A stretch of DNA of 64,000 nt from Streptomyces sp. WAC 01529 (GTDB lineage Bacteria > Actinomycetota > Actinomycetes > Streptomycetales > Streptomycetaceae). How positions within the stretch are numbered: the first letter of the stretch is position 1; every line of letters starts with the position of its first letter. Made by a program: the position numbers and the translations under genes. Positions 8,536 through 18,169 of this stretch are shown here, piece by piece. The notes under the pieces are model-generated. The model saw nothing but the letters and a program-made list of their open reading frames with translations. It was not told where the DNA came from and ran no database searches. Location of the stretch: positions 682,001 to 746,000 of the forward strand of contig NZ_CP029617.1 of NCBI RefSeq assembly GCF_003945545.1, given 5' to 3'.

Positions 8536-9027
8536 ATGAACGAAGACCGCACCCCCTCAGCCTGTGGCCGGCCCGGCCCCGGTGACCAGCCCACCGTCGC
8601 CGACCGGGCCTGGCTGGCCATCGCCTGTCGGCTCGCCACGCACTGCCCGCCCTCGGACAGCGCGTTCAGCGTGGGCGCGGTCATCGTCGCCGACGACGGC
8701 ACCGAGCTGGCCCGCGCGCACTCGCGCGAGAAGGACACGGACACCCACGCCGAGGAGAGCGTCCTCGCGAAGGTCGACGCCGGCGATCCGCGGCTGCCGG
8801 ACGCGACGCTCTACAGCTCCCTGGAACCCTTCGCGGAGCCTGCCTCGCGCCCCCGTCCCCGCACCCGCGCACGGCTGGTCGGCGAATCCGGGGTCCGCCG
8901 CGTGGTCACCGCCTGCCGGGAGCCCGGCACGCAGAGCACCGAGTCCCTGGAGGCGGCGGGTGTCACCGTCCTCGAACTGCCCGAGTACGCCGACGCGGCG
9001 AAGTCACCCAACGCCCATCTGCTGTAG
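8536..9027 (+). CDS. Cytidine/deoxycytidylate deaminase-like protein lacking the Zn cysteines
   Basis: This is a 163-residue protein with the CDA/RibD deaminase fold. The catalytic HAEE motif is present at about residues 71-74, and the C-terminal half keeps the strand GVRRVVTACREPG. The zinc-binding segment, normally an S-L-E-P-C...C pattern in relatives, reads SLEPFAEPASRPRPRTRARL, so both cysteines are replaced (Phe and Arg). The start is ATG 8536 behind a strong AAGGAGG (8518-8525). Without the two thiolate ligands, classical hydrolytic deamination is doubtful. It may bind a nucleotide without turning it over. The gene stands alone between the Rieske gene and a convergent GNAT gene. Confidence 0.8.
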   Translation: MNEDRTPSACGRPGPGDQPTVADRAWLAIACRLATHCPPSDSAFSVGAVIVADDGTELARAHSREKDTDTHAEESVLAKVDAGDPRLPDATLYSSLEPFAEPASRPRPRTRARLVGESGVRRVVTACREPGTQSTESLEAAGVTVLELPEYADAAKSPNAHLL

Positions 9028-9030
9028 CCC

Positions 9031-9050
9031 GAGCGGAACCGCCCCCGCTC
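9031..9050. terminator. Small GC hairpin between convergent genes
   Basis: GAGCGG (9031-9036) pairs with CCGCTC (9045-9050), and a 12-bp palindrome CCCTCGCGAGGG follows at 9052-9063. The hairpin sits exactly between the stops of the deaminase-like gene and the convergent GNAT gene. No T-tract is present. Confidence 0.4.
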
Positions 9051-9071
9051 ACCCTCGCGAGGGCCGCCGCC

Positions 9072-9605
9072 TCAGGCCTGGAACTGGGTGAGATCGATGG
9101 CGTGAACGCGCAGCGCGTGGCCGGAGACCGGATGCGTCGTCTCGCGCTCCAGCACCATGTCGAGCTTGCGGGCGACGTTCTCGGAGGCCTGGTCCTGCGC
9201 CCGGTGGACGCAGACGACGCGGTCGATCCCGCGGTCCTGGAGGGCGAACTCCAAGGTGGCCTGGGCCGCTTCGGACGCGTACCCCTGACCCCAGAACTGC
9301 GAGGCGAACCGCCAGCCGATGGCGATCTCGGACGACGCCTCCGGCAGGAAGTCGGGGACGAAGAGGCCCGTGAAGCCGGCCAGCTCACCCGAGGCGAGGA
9401 GCTCGACTGCGAAGAGCCCGAAGCCCTCGTCGTCCCACTCCTCCTCCCACCGCTCGATGTCCTCCGCCGTCTGCTCCAGGTCGCGTGGGCGGCCGTCGTC
9501 GATCCACTGCATGACCCGCGGGTCCGCATTGATCTCCGCCATCGGCGCGAGGTCGCCGTCGTGCCAGCGGCGGAGGAGGAGGCGGGGCGTGCGGATCTCT
9601 GTCAT
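9072..9605 (-). CDS. GNAT N-acetyltransferase (RimJ/RimL type)
   Basis: This 177-residue acetyltransferase starts MTEIRTPRLLLRRWHDGDL, the usual opening of the RimJ/RimL branch that acetylates N-termini or small amines. The acetyl-CoA binding region is the segment around IAIGWRFASQFWGQGYASEA (about residues 93-112), containing the Q/R-x-x-G-x-A-type loop. A C-terminal basic segment TTHPVSGHALRVHAIDLTQF ends the protein. ATG 9605. It stands alone with convergent and divergent neighbours, and the substrate is unknown. Confidence 0.9.
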   Translation of the reverse strand: MTEIRTPRLLLRRWHDGDLAPMAEINADPRVMQWIDDGRPRDLEQTAEDIERWEEEWDDEGFGLFAVELLASGELAGFTGLFVPDFLPEASSEIAIGWRFASQFWGQGYASEAAQATLEFALQDRGIDRVVCVHRAQDQASENVARKLDMVLERETTHPVSGHALRVHAIDLTQFQA

Positions 9606-9921
9606 GGCCCCATCCTGCCCAAGGGGAGAGCCGCACCGGTAATCGGCGCCGCGCAGGAAAAGCCACGTGCGGGGGCCGGGCGCATGACTTCCGGGCCGCG
9701 CCGCGCCACTTTGTGAAGCGGATCACACTCGTGCGTACGTCGGAACGTGGCTTCCCGCTGGTTCCGGGAACGCGTCACCCGTTACGGCCCGCCGTACGCC
9801 ACCGAGTACGTCGTCGACCGGAGCCTGCCGCCGTCGAGGCACGAGGGCGGCCGGATGACGTTCCCCGAGGCCGACGGCGGTACGTTCGGCGACATCCTCG
9901 CGGCCGCCGACGCCTCGCTGA
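9606..9921. other. 316-bp gap with a CRP-like palindrome
   Basis: This gap between the GNAT gene and the 3' end of the UvrA-like gene holds a palindrome with the exact half sites TGTGA-N6-TCACA (9712-9727). A short plus-strand open frame (9747-9956, 69 residues) begins 20 bp after it. That frame has a moderately natural composition in its first 55 residues (for example [18 protein letters not shown]) but then runs antisense into the UvrA-like gene. It has no good ribosome binding site. It may be a gene remnant, and I do not call it a gene. Confidence 0.35.
9712..9727. promoter_or_regulatory. CRP/FNR-like operator TGTGA-N6-TCACA
   Basis: The two half sites are perfect matches to the generic CRP/FNR-family palindrome. 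The Streptomyces Crp consensus (GTG-N6-GNCAC) is matched except at the G before NCAC. No confident target gene lies just downstream on the plus strand. On the minus strand the GNAT gene starts 107 bp away. Confidence 0.35.
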
Positions 9922-12315
<2,394 letters not shown>

Positions 12316-12434
12316 CGTGTCTCCATACGTAGGGCGGCGCCGCCTGCGCGGCGTCCGTCGTCGTCGCCTGGCGCGATCCGGCCGGTGCGGGGCTGCTGGG
12401 GTGCTGGGGGGCTGAGGTGGTGACGGCCGGGGCG

Positions 12435-12965
12435 TCAGACCAGCCAGCGGCCGTCGCGCATCAGTTCGCGGCCGGACATCTCGTTCACCTCGCGCCAGGC
12501 CTGGACGCGGCGCGGGGTGACACGGAACCAGCGGTACTGCGGGCCCGACTCGCGCGGGTCGAATCCGCTGCGGGCGGCGAACCGGTCGCCGAGCTGCCGC
12601 GGCAGGGCGTCCATCGCCAGGACTTCCACGTCGCCCTCGATCATCGCCACGTCGCGGGTGCGGCCCAGCGCCAGCCGGGCGGTGCGGGTGGCGGCGAGGT
12701 TCTTCCCGGTGGGGCTGTCCGCGGGGGTGGCCAGGAGCAGGGCCTCGCCGTCCCAGTCGAAGGAGAGCGGCACGAGGTGGGGCACGCCGTCGGCCGAGGC
12801 GCTTGCCACCCATACGTCGACGTCGTGGGCGAGCCGGCGCTCGGTGTCGTGCCGGCGCTGGACGCGGGGGCGCGGCTCGGCGGGCTCGGCGCTCCCGGCC
12901 CGCTTCGGCTCCTGGAGCAGCGCGTGGGCGTTGCCGTCGGGGCCGACTGCTTCGTGGTTCTCCAT
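12435..12965 (-). CDS. PPOX-class (pyridoxamine 5'-phosphate oxidase fold) family protein
   Basis: This protein of 176 residues belongs to the split-barrel flavin/F420-binding superfamily. The conserved opening strands read DVDVWVASASADGVPHLVPL and SFDWDGEALLLATPADSPTG, then KNLAATRTARLALGRTRDV. The C-terminal YRWFRVTPRRVQAWREVNE is typical of the actinobacterial F420-type members, in which a final Trp-Arg strand contacts the cofactor. I place the start at ATG 12965 (MENHEAVG). Longer in-frame starts exist to 13052 but cross the terminator region upstream. Cofactor and substrate are unknown. Confidence 0.85.
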   Translation of the reverse strand: MENHEAVGPDGNAHALLQEPKRAGSAEPAEPRPRVQRRHDTERRLAHDVDVWVASASADGVPHLVPLSFDWDGEALLLATPADSPTGKNLAATRTARLALGRTRDVAMIEGDVEVLAMDALPRQLGDRFAARSGFDPRESGPQYRWFRVTPRRVQAWREVNEMSGRELMRDGRWLV

Positions 12966-13028
12966 GGCGGTCACGCTAGCCGTGGCCCGGCGGCCACGCT
13001 TCTCCATTACTGATCTCCGCATGAAAAC

Positions 13029-13066
13029 GCCGCAGGGACCGGGCGAAAGCACCCGACCCCTGCGGC
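13029..13066 (-). terminator. Intrinsic terminator of the AhpD-like gene
   Basis: A 9-bp stem GCCGCAGGG / CCCTGCGGC (13029-13037 with 13058-13066) encloses a second stem CGGG/CCCG and a small loop. Read leftwards, it is followed by GTTTTC, a short U-tract. It lies 26 bp beyond the stop of the minus-strand AhpD-like gene. Confidence 0.8.
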
Positions 13067-13091
13067 ATACCCCCCTTTATCGCCTGCCGAC

Positions 13092-13565
13092 CTATCCGAA
13101 CTGGCCGACCTGGTAGTCACCGGCGGGCTGCTGGACCATGACGTTCAGCCGGTTGAAGGCGTTGATGAGGGCGATCAGGGAGACCAGCGCGGTGAGCTGC
13201 TCCTCGTCGTAGTGCTTGGCGGCGTCCGCCCAGACCTCGTCGCTGACACCACCGGCCGCGTCCGCGATGCGGGTGCCCTGTTCCGTCAGCTCCAGGGCGG
13301 CCCGCTCAGCGTCGGTGAAGACCTTGGCCTCCCGCCAAGCGGCGATCATGTTGAGGCGCAACGAGGTCTCCCCCGCGGCGGCCGCTTCCTTGGTGTGCAT
13401 GTCGAGGCAGAATCCGCAGCCGTTGATCTGACTGGCGCGGATCTTCACGAGCTCCTGCGTGGCGGCCGGCAGCGTCGAGTCGGCGAGCACCTTGTTCGCC
13501 GAGGTGAAGTGCTTGAGGGCCTTGCCCGCGATCGGGCTGGTGAAGAAGTTCAGGCGTGCGTCCAT
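13092..13565 (-). CDS. Carboxymuconolactone decarboxylase / AhpD-like alkylhydroperoxidase
   Basis: This 157-residue, all-helical AhpD-fold protein carries the redox motif CGFCLDMHTKEA (Cys-x2-Cys-x3-His), as in alkylhydroperoxidase AhpD and related thiol peroxidases. ATG 13565 gives MDARLNFFTSPIAGKALKHF, the usual N-terminus. A longer frame begins at 13634 but lacks homology-like sequence. It probably detoxifies organic peroxides using cytosolic thiols. It is monocistronic, with its own terminator. Confidence 0.93.
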   Translation of the reverse strand: MDARLNFFTSPIAGKALKHFTSANKVLADSTLPAATQELVKIRASQINGCGFCLDMHTKEAAAAGETSLRLNMIAAWREAKVFTDAERAALELTEQGTRIADAAGGVSDEVWADAAKHYDEEQLTALVSLIALINAFNRLNVMVQQPAGDYQVGQFG

Positions 13566-13797
13566 GGCGGGTGCTCCTCTGCCGTTGTGATGGCTACACC
13601 CCTTTGACGAACCGACCGGCAGCGGATGTGACATCCCGCGGGGCCGTATCCGCGACAGTCATCGCCCAGCCCGGATCGACACCCGGTAGCCCGCAGTTGA
13701 CGGCACGGCGGCCGGGGTGGCTGTGGGGCCGCTGGTCCGTTCTGCCGGGCGGTCAATTCTGCGGCGGTCCGCTTCGTACGCCGTTAACCTGCACACC

Positions 13798-14580
13798 GTG
13801 ATCACACCAACCAGCACCCTCAGCGACTCCGATGTGGCCATCACCGCCGCCCGCGCCGGCGCGGATGTGGTGCGGGATCTCTATGGGCGGCGCCTGACCC
13901 GTATCGACAAGGGCGCGGGGGACTTCGCCACCGCCGCCGATGTGGCGGCCGAGAAGGCGATCCTCGATATCATTCGCGCCGCCCGCCCCGACGACGGGGT
14001 GCTCGGCGAGGAGGGCGGGCAGCAGGGTGCGGCCGGTGCCGCGCGGCAGTGGCGGGTGGACCCTCTGTGCGGCACGCTGAACTACGCCGTCGGCACCATG
14101 CTGGTGGCCGTCAATGTAGCGCTGCGGGACGGCGCGGCGGCGGTCGCCGACCCCTTCAGCGGCGAGGTCTTCTGCACCGACGGCGAGTCCGCCTGGGTGC
14201 GGGGCGAAGGCGGCGACGCGCGGCTGACGCCCACGTCCGCCACGCGGTTGGTGGACGTCAATCTGGACCCGCCGTTCCCGAGCGCCCCCGGGTTCCGGGC
14301 GGTCGGTCTGCTGGCCCACCCCCTGTTCGTCGAGCGTTTCCGCCCCCGGGTCGCCTCCTCGACGCTGGCGCTCGCCTGGGTCGCGGCCGGCAAGCGTGCC
14401 GCGTACGTCACCGACGGCGAAGGCCTGTCGGAGAGCGTCCACTTCGCCGCCGGGATCGCCGTGTGCCGGGCCGCCGGCTGCGTGGTCACCGGGATCGACG
14501 GCACTCCGATCGGCCCCGGGACGCGGGGACTTGTGGCCGCCGCGGACGCCGAGACGCATGAGCTGTTGATGTCGATGTGA
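13798..14580 (+). CDS. Inositol-monophosphatase-fold protein with substituted metal ligands
   Basis: This 260-residue member of the IMPase/FBPase/CysQ family starts at GTG 13798 (VITPTSTLSDSD). Landmarks are FATAADVAAEKAI, GEEGG (first metal glutamate), WRVDPLCGTLNYAVG and, near the C-terminus, SVHFAAGIAVCRAAG. The canonical metal motif D-P-L/I-D-G-T reads DPLCGT, so the second aspartate is Cys. The third motif W-D-x-A-A-G reads VHFAAG, so that aspartate is His. Two of the three Mg-binding carboxylates from these motifs are therefore gone. The protein may be a non-catalytic or differently metallated homologue. The following GNAT gene is 52 bp downstream on the same strand. Confidence 0.85.
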   Translation: MITPTSTLSDSDVAITAARAGADVVRDLYGRRLTRIDKGAGDFATAADVAAEKAILDIIRAARPDDGVLGEEGGQQGAAGAARQWRVDPLCGTLNYAVGTMLVAVNVALRDGAAAVADPFSGEVFCTDGESAWVRGEGGDARLTPTSATRLVDVNLDPPFPSAPGFRAVGLLAHPLFVERFRPRVASSTLALAWVAAGKRAAYVTDGEGLSESVHFAAGIAVCRAAGCVVTGIDGTPIGPGTRGLVAAADAETHELLMSM

Positions 14581-14632
14581 CCGAGCAACACGACCCCCCA
14601 ACCGTTCCCCACCACACCATCGAGGTGACACC

Positions 14633-15187
14633 GTGAACGACGGATCCGCGCGGGCCTCGGCGCCCACCCAGAAGATCGTCACCTACCTGGAGATGAAGGA
14701 CCCGGGTGACCTCTGCCCGGCGCCGGTCGTCCCCGGCCTCGGCCTGCGCCCTCTGGAGCGTGACTCGCCGCTGGTCCGGAGCGTGCAGGCACAGGTCGGC
14801 GAGCCCCACGGCTGGCGTGCGGCCTCCCGGACGGAGGAGGAGTGGGACGAGCACCAGGTGGCCCGGCCGCTGCGCCGGTACTGGCTGATCACCTTCGAGG
14901 ACGAACCCGCCGGTGTCGCCTACGTCGAACCGCAGCCCGGCGGAGACGTGGAGATCACCGCGTTCGGGCTGCTGCCCCGGTACGTGGGCAGGGGGCTCGG
15001 CGGTTACGCGCTGACCCTCGCCCTGCGGCAAGCGTGGGCGACCGAGCCGGTCGGGGCGCCCGCCGTGCGCCGGGTGTGGCTCCACACGTGCACCGACGAC
15101 CACCCCCACGCGCTCGGCAACTACCAAAAGCGCGGCCTGTGCCCCTACCGGACCGAAACTCAGCCCGCCCCCACAACTCCGGCCTGA
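14633..15187 (+). CDS. GNAT-family N-acetyltransferase
   Basis: This 184-residue GNAT protein starts at GTG 14633. The fold core is visible as YWLITFEDEPAGVAYVEP, then VEITAFGLLPRYVGRGLGGY, the acetyl-CoA-binding motif A with the R/Q-x-x-G-x-G/A type loop (VGRGLGG), followed by ALTLALRQAW. A C-terminal strand VWLHTCTDDHPHALGNYQKRG is characteristic of the family. It is probably transcribed with the IMPase-like gene upstream. Substrate unknown. Confidence 0.88.
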   Translation: MNDGSARASAPTQKIVTYLEMKDPGDLCPAPVVPGLGLRPLERDSPLVRSVQAQVGEPHGWRAASRTEEEWDEHQVARPLRRYWLITFEDEPAGVAYVEPQPGGDVEITAFGLLPRYVGRGLGGYALTLALRQAWATEPVGAPAVRRVWLHTCTDDHPHALGNYQKRGLCPYRTETQPAPTTPA

Positions 15188-15281
15188 GGCTGACCTTTAC
15201 GGCAGCGCCTCCACCCCACGGCGGAAGCTGATCATGCGTCGGCCTGATCCCCGCGCGCCGGGGATCGAGAACCGTGGACGC

Positions 15282-15845
15282 ATGGCAACCAGCGAAACGA
15301 TTCACACCACGGATGCGGCCGAGGCGAGCGGGACGACCAAGGCGACCGAGCGGCCTGTGCCGCTCTGGGCGGAGCGCGTCGTCCGGCTCATCCCCCTCAT
15401 CGGTCTGCCGGTATGTCTGTGGCGGTTGCCCATCGGGTTCGACTTCATGATGGGCATCGACGGCTCCCCCATGACGTGGGGGCGCTGGGCCAACGTGTCC
15501 TACGTGCTCGCACTCAGCCTGCTCTCCGAGACGTTCGCGCTGCTCTGCCGCGGTTTCGTGCGTCCGTGGGGCGAGGTCGTGCCGGGTTGGGTACCGATGT
15601 TCGGCGGCAAGCGCGTACCGCCCTTCATGGTGATCGTCCCCGGCACGCTCGGCGGGCTGCTCTTCACCGCGCTGCTGGTCGACTGGACGCTCTGCACCTT
15701 CCACCTCGCCGGCTTCTCGGACGGGCCCTACACCAACGTGTGGTGGCAGATCCTGGCGTCCACGGTCAGCGGCCTGATCGCTCTGTGGGGTCCGCTGGTG
15801 CTCGCCCTGACGTACGCCTACTACCAGCGCCGTTGCCGGAGTTGA
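15282..15845 (+). CDS. Hypothetical four-helix membrane protein
   Basis: I do not recognise this protein. From ATG 15282 it has 187 residues: a 20-residue Thr/Ala-rich hydrophilic N-terminus, then about four hydrophobic helices (LIPLIGLPVCLWRLPI, WANVSYVLALSLLSETFALL, VIVPGTLGGLLFTALLVDW and TVSGLIALWGPLVLALTYAY) and a short basic end. An in-frame ATG at 15234 would add 16 residues (RRPDPRAP...). I prefer the internal start because those 16 residues are low complexity. No enzyme motif is visible. Confidence 0.75.
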   Translation: MATSETIHTTDAAEASGTTKATERPVPLWAERVVRLIPLIGLPVCLWRLPIGFDFMMGIDGSPMTWGRWANVSYVLALSLLSETFALLCRGFVRPWGEVVPGWVPMFGGKRVPPFMVIVPGTLGGLLFTALLVDWTLCTFHLAGFSDGPYTNVWWQILASTVSGLIALWGPLVLALTYAYYQRRCRS

Positions 15846-15871
15846 GTTCCGCGACCGACCCGCCGGGCCCG

Positions 15872-16759
15872 TCACTCGTGGATGAGCAGGCCCGCCCGCA
15901 GTTCGGCCAGGGTCCGCGAGAGGAGCCGGGAGACATGCATCTGGGAGATGCCGAGGGCGGCGCCGATCTCGGCCTGGGTCATCTCCTGGCCGAACCGCAT
16001 CTCGATGATGCGCCGCTCCCGCTCGTCGAGCTCCGCGAGCAGCGGCGCGAGGGCGTGGACGTGCTCGAAGACCTCGATGGCGGGGTCCGGCGCCCCCATG
16101 ACGTCGGCGAGCGAACGGCCGCTCCTGTACGTCTCGCTCTCGTCGGCCGAACCGTGCGGGGCGTCCAGGGAGCCGGCCATGTAGCCGTTGGCGGCCACGA
16201 TCGCCTCCAGCGCCTGCTCCTCGGTCACCTCCAGGTCGGCCGCCAGCTCCTTGACCGTGGGCTCGCGGCCGAGCGCGCAGGACAACCGCTCCTGGGACCT
16301 GGTCAGCCGGGTGCGCAGCTCCTGGAGTCTGCGGGGGACGTGCACGGCCCAGCTGGTGTCCCGGAAGTGGCGCTTGATCTCGCCGAGGATGCAGGGCACC
16401 GCGAACGACACGAACTCGAAGCCGCGGCTCACGTCGAACCGGTCGATCGCCTTGATCAGACCCACGGTGCCGACCTGGACGATGTCCTCCAGCTGGCCGT
16501 TGCCGCGGTTGCGGAACCGGCCCGCCACGTAGTGCACCAGGGAGAGGTTCATCTCGATGAGGGTGGTGCGGGTGTACGTGTGGTCGGGCGAGCCGTCCTC
16601 CAGCGTCCTGAGCCGGTCGAAGAAGAGCTTGGACAGCTCCCTGGCGTCCTTCGGCGCCACTTGGTGGGCTTCCTCGATCCACGGCAGAGGGGCGGCCTCG
16701 CCCTGTGTCCCCTCGGTCGGATCAGCGGCCAGTTCCGCGTCGATGGTGCGTACGAACAT
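15872..16759 (-). CDS. SigB/SigF/SigG-type RNA polymerase sigma factor
   Basis: This 295-residue group 3 sigma factor has regions 2, 3 and 4. Region 2 reads NLSLVHYVAGRFRNRGNGQLEDIVQVG with IKAIDRFDVSRGFEFVSFAV. Region 3 spans PRRLQELRTRLTRS to VTEEQALEAI. Region 4 reads LDERERRIIEMRFGQEMTQAEIG with the recognition helix SQMHVSRLLSRTL. This is the Streptomyces stress/sporulation SigB family, normally held by an RsbW-type anti-sigma and freed by a PP2C-type phosphatase. A SpoIIE-domain phosphatase gene lies about 1.4 kb away (18170-19369). ATG 16759 (MFVRTIDAELAAD) is chosen because the preceding residues are low complexity. Confidence 0.95.
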   Translation of the reverse strand: MFVRTIDAELAADPTEGTQGEAAPLPWIEEAHQVAPKDARELSKLFFDRLRTLEDGSPDHTYTRTTLIEMNLSLVHYVAGRFRNRGNGQLEDIVQVGTVGLIKAIDRFDVSRGFEFVSFAVPCILGEIKRHFRDTSWAVHVPRRLQELRTRLTRSQERLSCALGREPTVKELAADLEVTEEQALEAIVAANGYMAGSLDAPHGSADESETYRSGRSLADVMGAPDPAIEVFEHVHALAPLLAELDERERRIIEMRFGQEMTQAEIGAALGISQMHVSRLLSRTLAELRAGLLIHE

Positions 16760-16791
16760 CCTCTGTTTCCCCAAGTCGTGACGTGCGCGGT

Positions 16792-17988
16792 TCAGCCGGC
16801 GAGGACCGTGAAGGGGACTCCCTCGCGGTCCCCCAGCACTGCCTCCCGTCGGGCACCGGCCCCGCACGGAGGCGCGATGACCCGGCCGCCCCAGCGCACG
16901 GCGGCGGCGGCCGCCGCGTCCACGTCGGCCACCCGGAACGACGTGTGCCAGCGGTAGCGGCCCTCGGTGCCCGGCGCCGCCCCCTCCGCGAGCGCGGCGA
17001 CCGCGCGCGTCCCGTCCCGCACCACGATCTGGTCGTCGACGTACTCGACGGCGCAGCTCTCGCCGTTCTCGCCCGCCCAGCCCAGTACGCCGCCGTAGAA
17101 GAGGGCCGCGGCGAAGATGTCCCGGGTGTGCAGCTCAAGGCGGCCGACCGGGCCCTCCCCGACCGTCCACCGGCTGTCGGGGGCGTGGTGGCGCAGCCCG
17201 AACACCGCGCCCTCCGGGCCCGCGGCCACGGCGGCCCGCCCGGTGCGGGTGGCGAGCGGTCCGACCGCCACGGTGGCGCCGCGGTCGCGCAGCCGCCCGA
17301 CGGCCGCGTCCACGTCGTCGACGGCGAAGTACGGCATCCAGCCCGCGTGGACACCCGATTCGCAGGTGGTCCGGCCGATCGTGCCCACGGGCGCCCCGGC
17401 CTTCAGCATCAGGGAGCGCGCCTTGCCGGGCTGGCCGAGCAGCGGCACGTGGCACCAGCCGAGGACCCGGCCGTAGAACTCCTCGGCGGCCCGGACGTCC
17501 CGCGCGGCCAGGCTCAGCCAGCAGGGCACACCGCGCGTCTCCCGCGTCGCCCCCGGCGGCGGGCTCCCGGCGGGCACGGAGGGGCGCCGCGAATCCGGCT
17601 CGGGCACGGAGGGGCGCCGTCCGTCCGGGTCGGGGAGGGAGGCGCGGCGCCCGTCCGAAGGTCCAGAGGCGGGGCCGGGCGCCGGCTGCCGCTCGTCCGA
17701 CCGGGCGCTGGTGGCGGGCCATTGCCCGCCGGGCGAGACGAGGCGCAGCCTCCCGCGCTCCCGAACGGGCTCCCGGGCCGGCTCCCTGGCCGACTCCCGG
17801 GCGGGCTCCCTGGCGGGCTCCCGAACAGGCTCCCTGGCGGTCGCCGACTGCCGTGACAGCCTCCCGCCCGCCCACGCGGGCCGCCACGCCGCCCCCGCCC
17901 GGGCCGCCGTGTGCCGGGCGGGCCCCTCCCCGTCGGCTCCCCCCGCCCTGCGCCCGCTTCCGCTGCTCACACCGATGTCCCTTGGCAC
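16792..17988 (-). CDS. Two-domain VOC (glyoxalase-fold) protein with repetitive N-terminus
   Basis: From GTG 17988, preceded by GAGGAG six bases upstream, this is 398 residues. The last 250 form two vicinal-oxygen-chelate domains, each beginning with the C-W-L-S-L-A type strand (GVPCWLSLAARDVRAAEEFY and VGRLELHTRDIFAAALFYGG), as in Streptomyces two-domain VOC proteins similar to hydroxylase CFP-30B. The first 145 residues are predicted disordered and repetitive: seven 12-bp repeats encoding Arg-Glu-Pro-Ala/Val, and three exact-length 30-bp repeats encoding D-x-R-R-x-S-x-P. A paralogue with a different repeat lies at 31623-32582. Substrate unknown. Confidence 0.85.
   Translation of the reverse strand: MPRDIGVSSGSGRRAGGADGEGPARHTAARAGAAWRPAWAGGRLSRQSATAREPVREPAREPARESAREPAREPVRERGRLRLVSPGGQWPATSARSDERQPAPGPASGPSDGRRASLPDPDGRRPSVPEPDSRRPSVPAGSPPPGATRETRGVPCWLSLAARDVRAAEEFYGRVLGWCHVPLLGQPGKARSLMLKAGAPVGTIGRTTCESGVHAGWMPYFAVDDVDAAVGRLRDRGATVAVGPLATRTGRAAVAAGPEGAVFGLRHHAPDSRWTVGEGPVGRLELHTRDIFAAALFYGGVLGWAGENGESCAVEYVDDQIVVRDGTRAVAALAEGAAPGTEGRYRWHTSFRVADVDAAAAAAVRWGGRVIAPPCGAGARREAVLGDREGVPFTVLAG
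17571..17660. repeat. 3 x 30-bp tandem repeat inside the VOC gene
   Basis: Three contiguous 30-bp units (17571-17600, 17601-17630, 17631-17660) encode ten-residue repeats of the form D-x-R-R-x-S-x-P-x-P. The first two differ at only a few bases. The third is more diverged. Whole-codon length keeps the frame. Confidence 0.85.
17758..17841. repeat. 7 x 12-bp tandem repeat inside the VOC gene
   Basis: Seven contiguous 12-bp units (consensus CTCCCGGGCGGG on the plus strand) encode the Arg-Glu-Pro-Ala/Val/Ser repeat of the minus-strand protein. The unit length is a multiple of three, so copy-number changes would not break the gene. Confidence 0.85.
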
Positions 17989-18169
17989 AGTCTTCTCCTC
18001 AGCCCGTTCCTGCCGTCCGTCGTGTGGTTCCGCAAACGGAAGGGCGCATACCGGGACCTTCTTCACTCGCCCGCGGGACCAAGGGCACCTCCCGGCCGGT
18101 CCCGAAGGCCCGGAACTCGGGCAGGATGCGGGCCCCGGTGTGAAACTGCCTGTGAGGCGGTGATCACAG

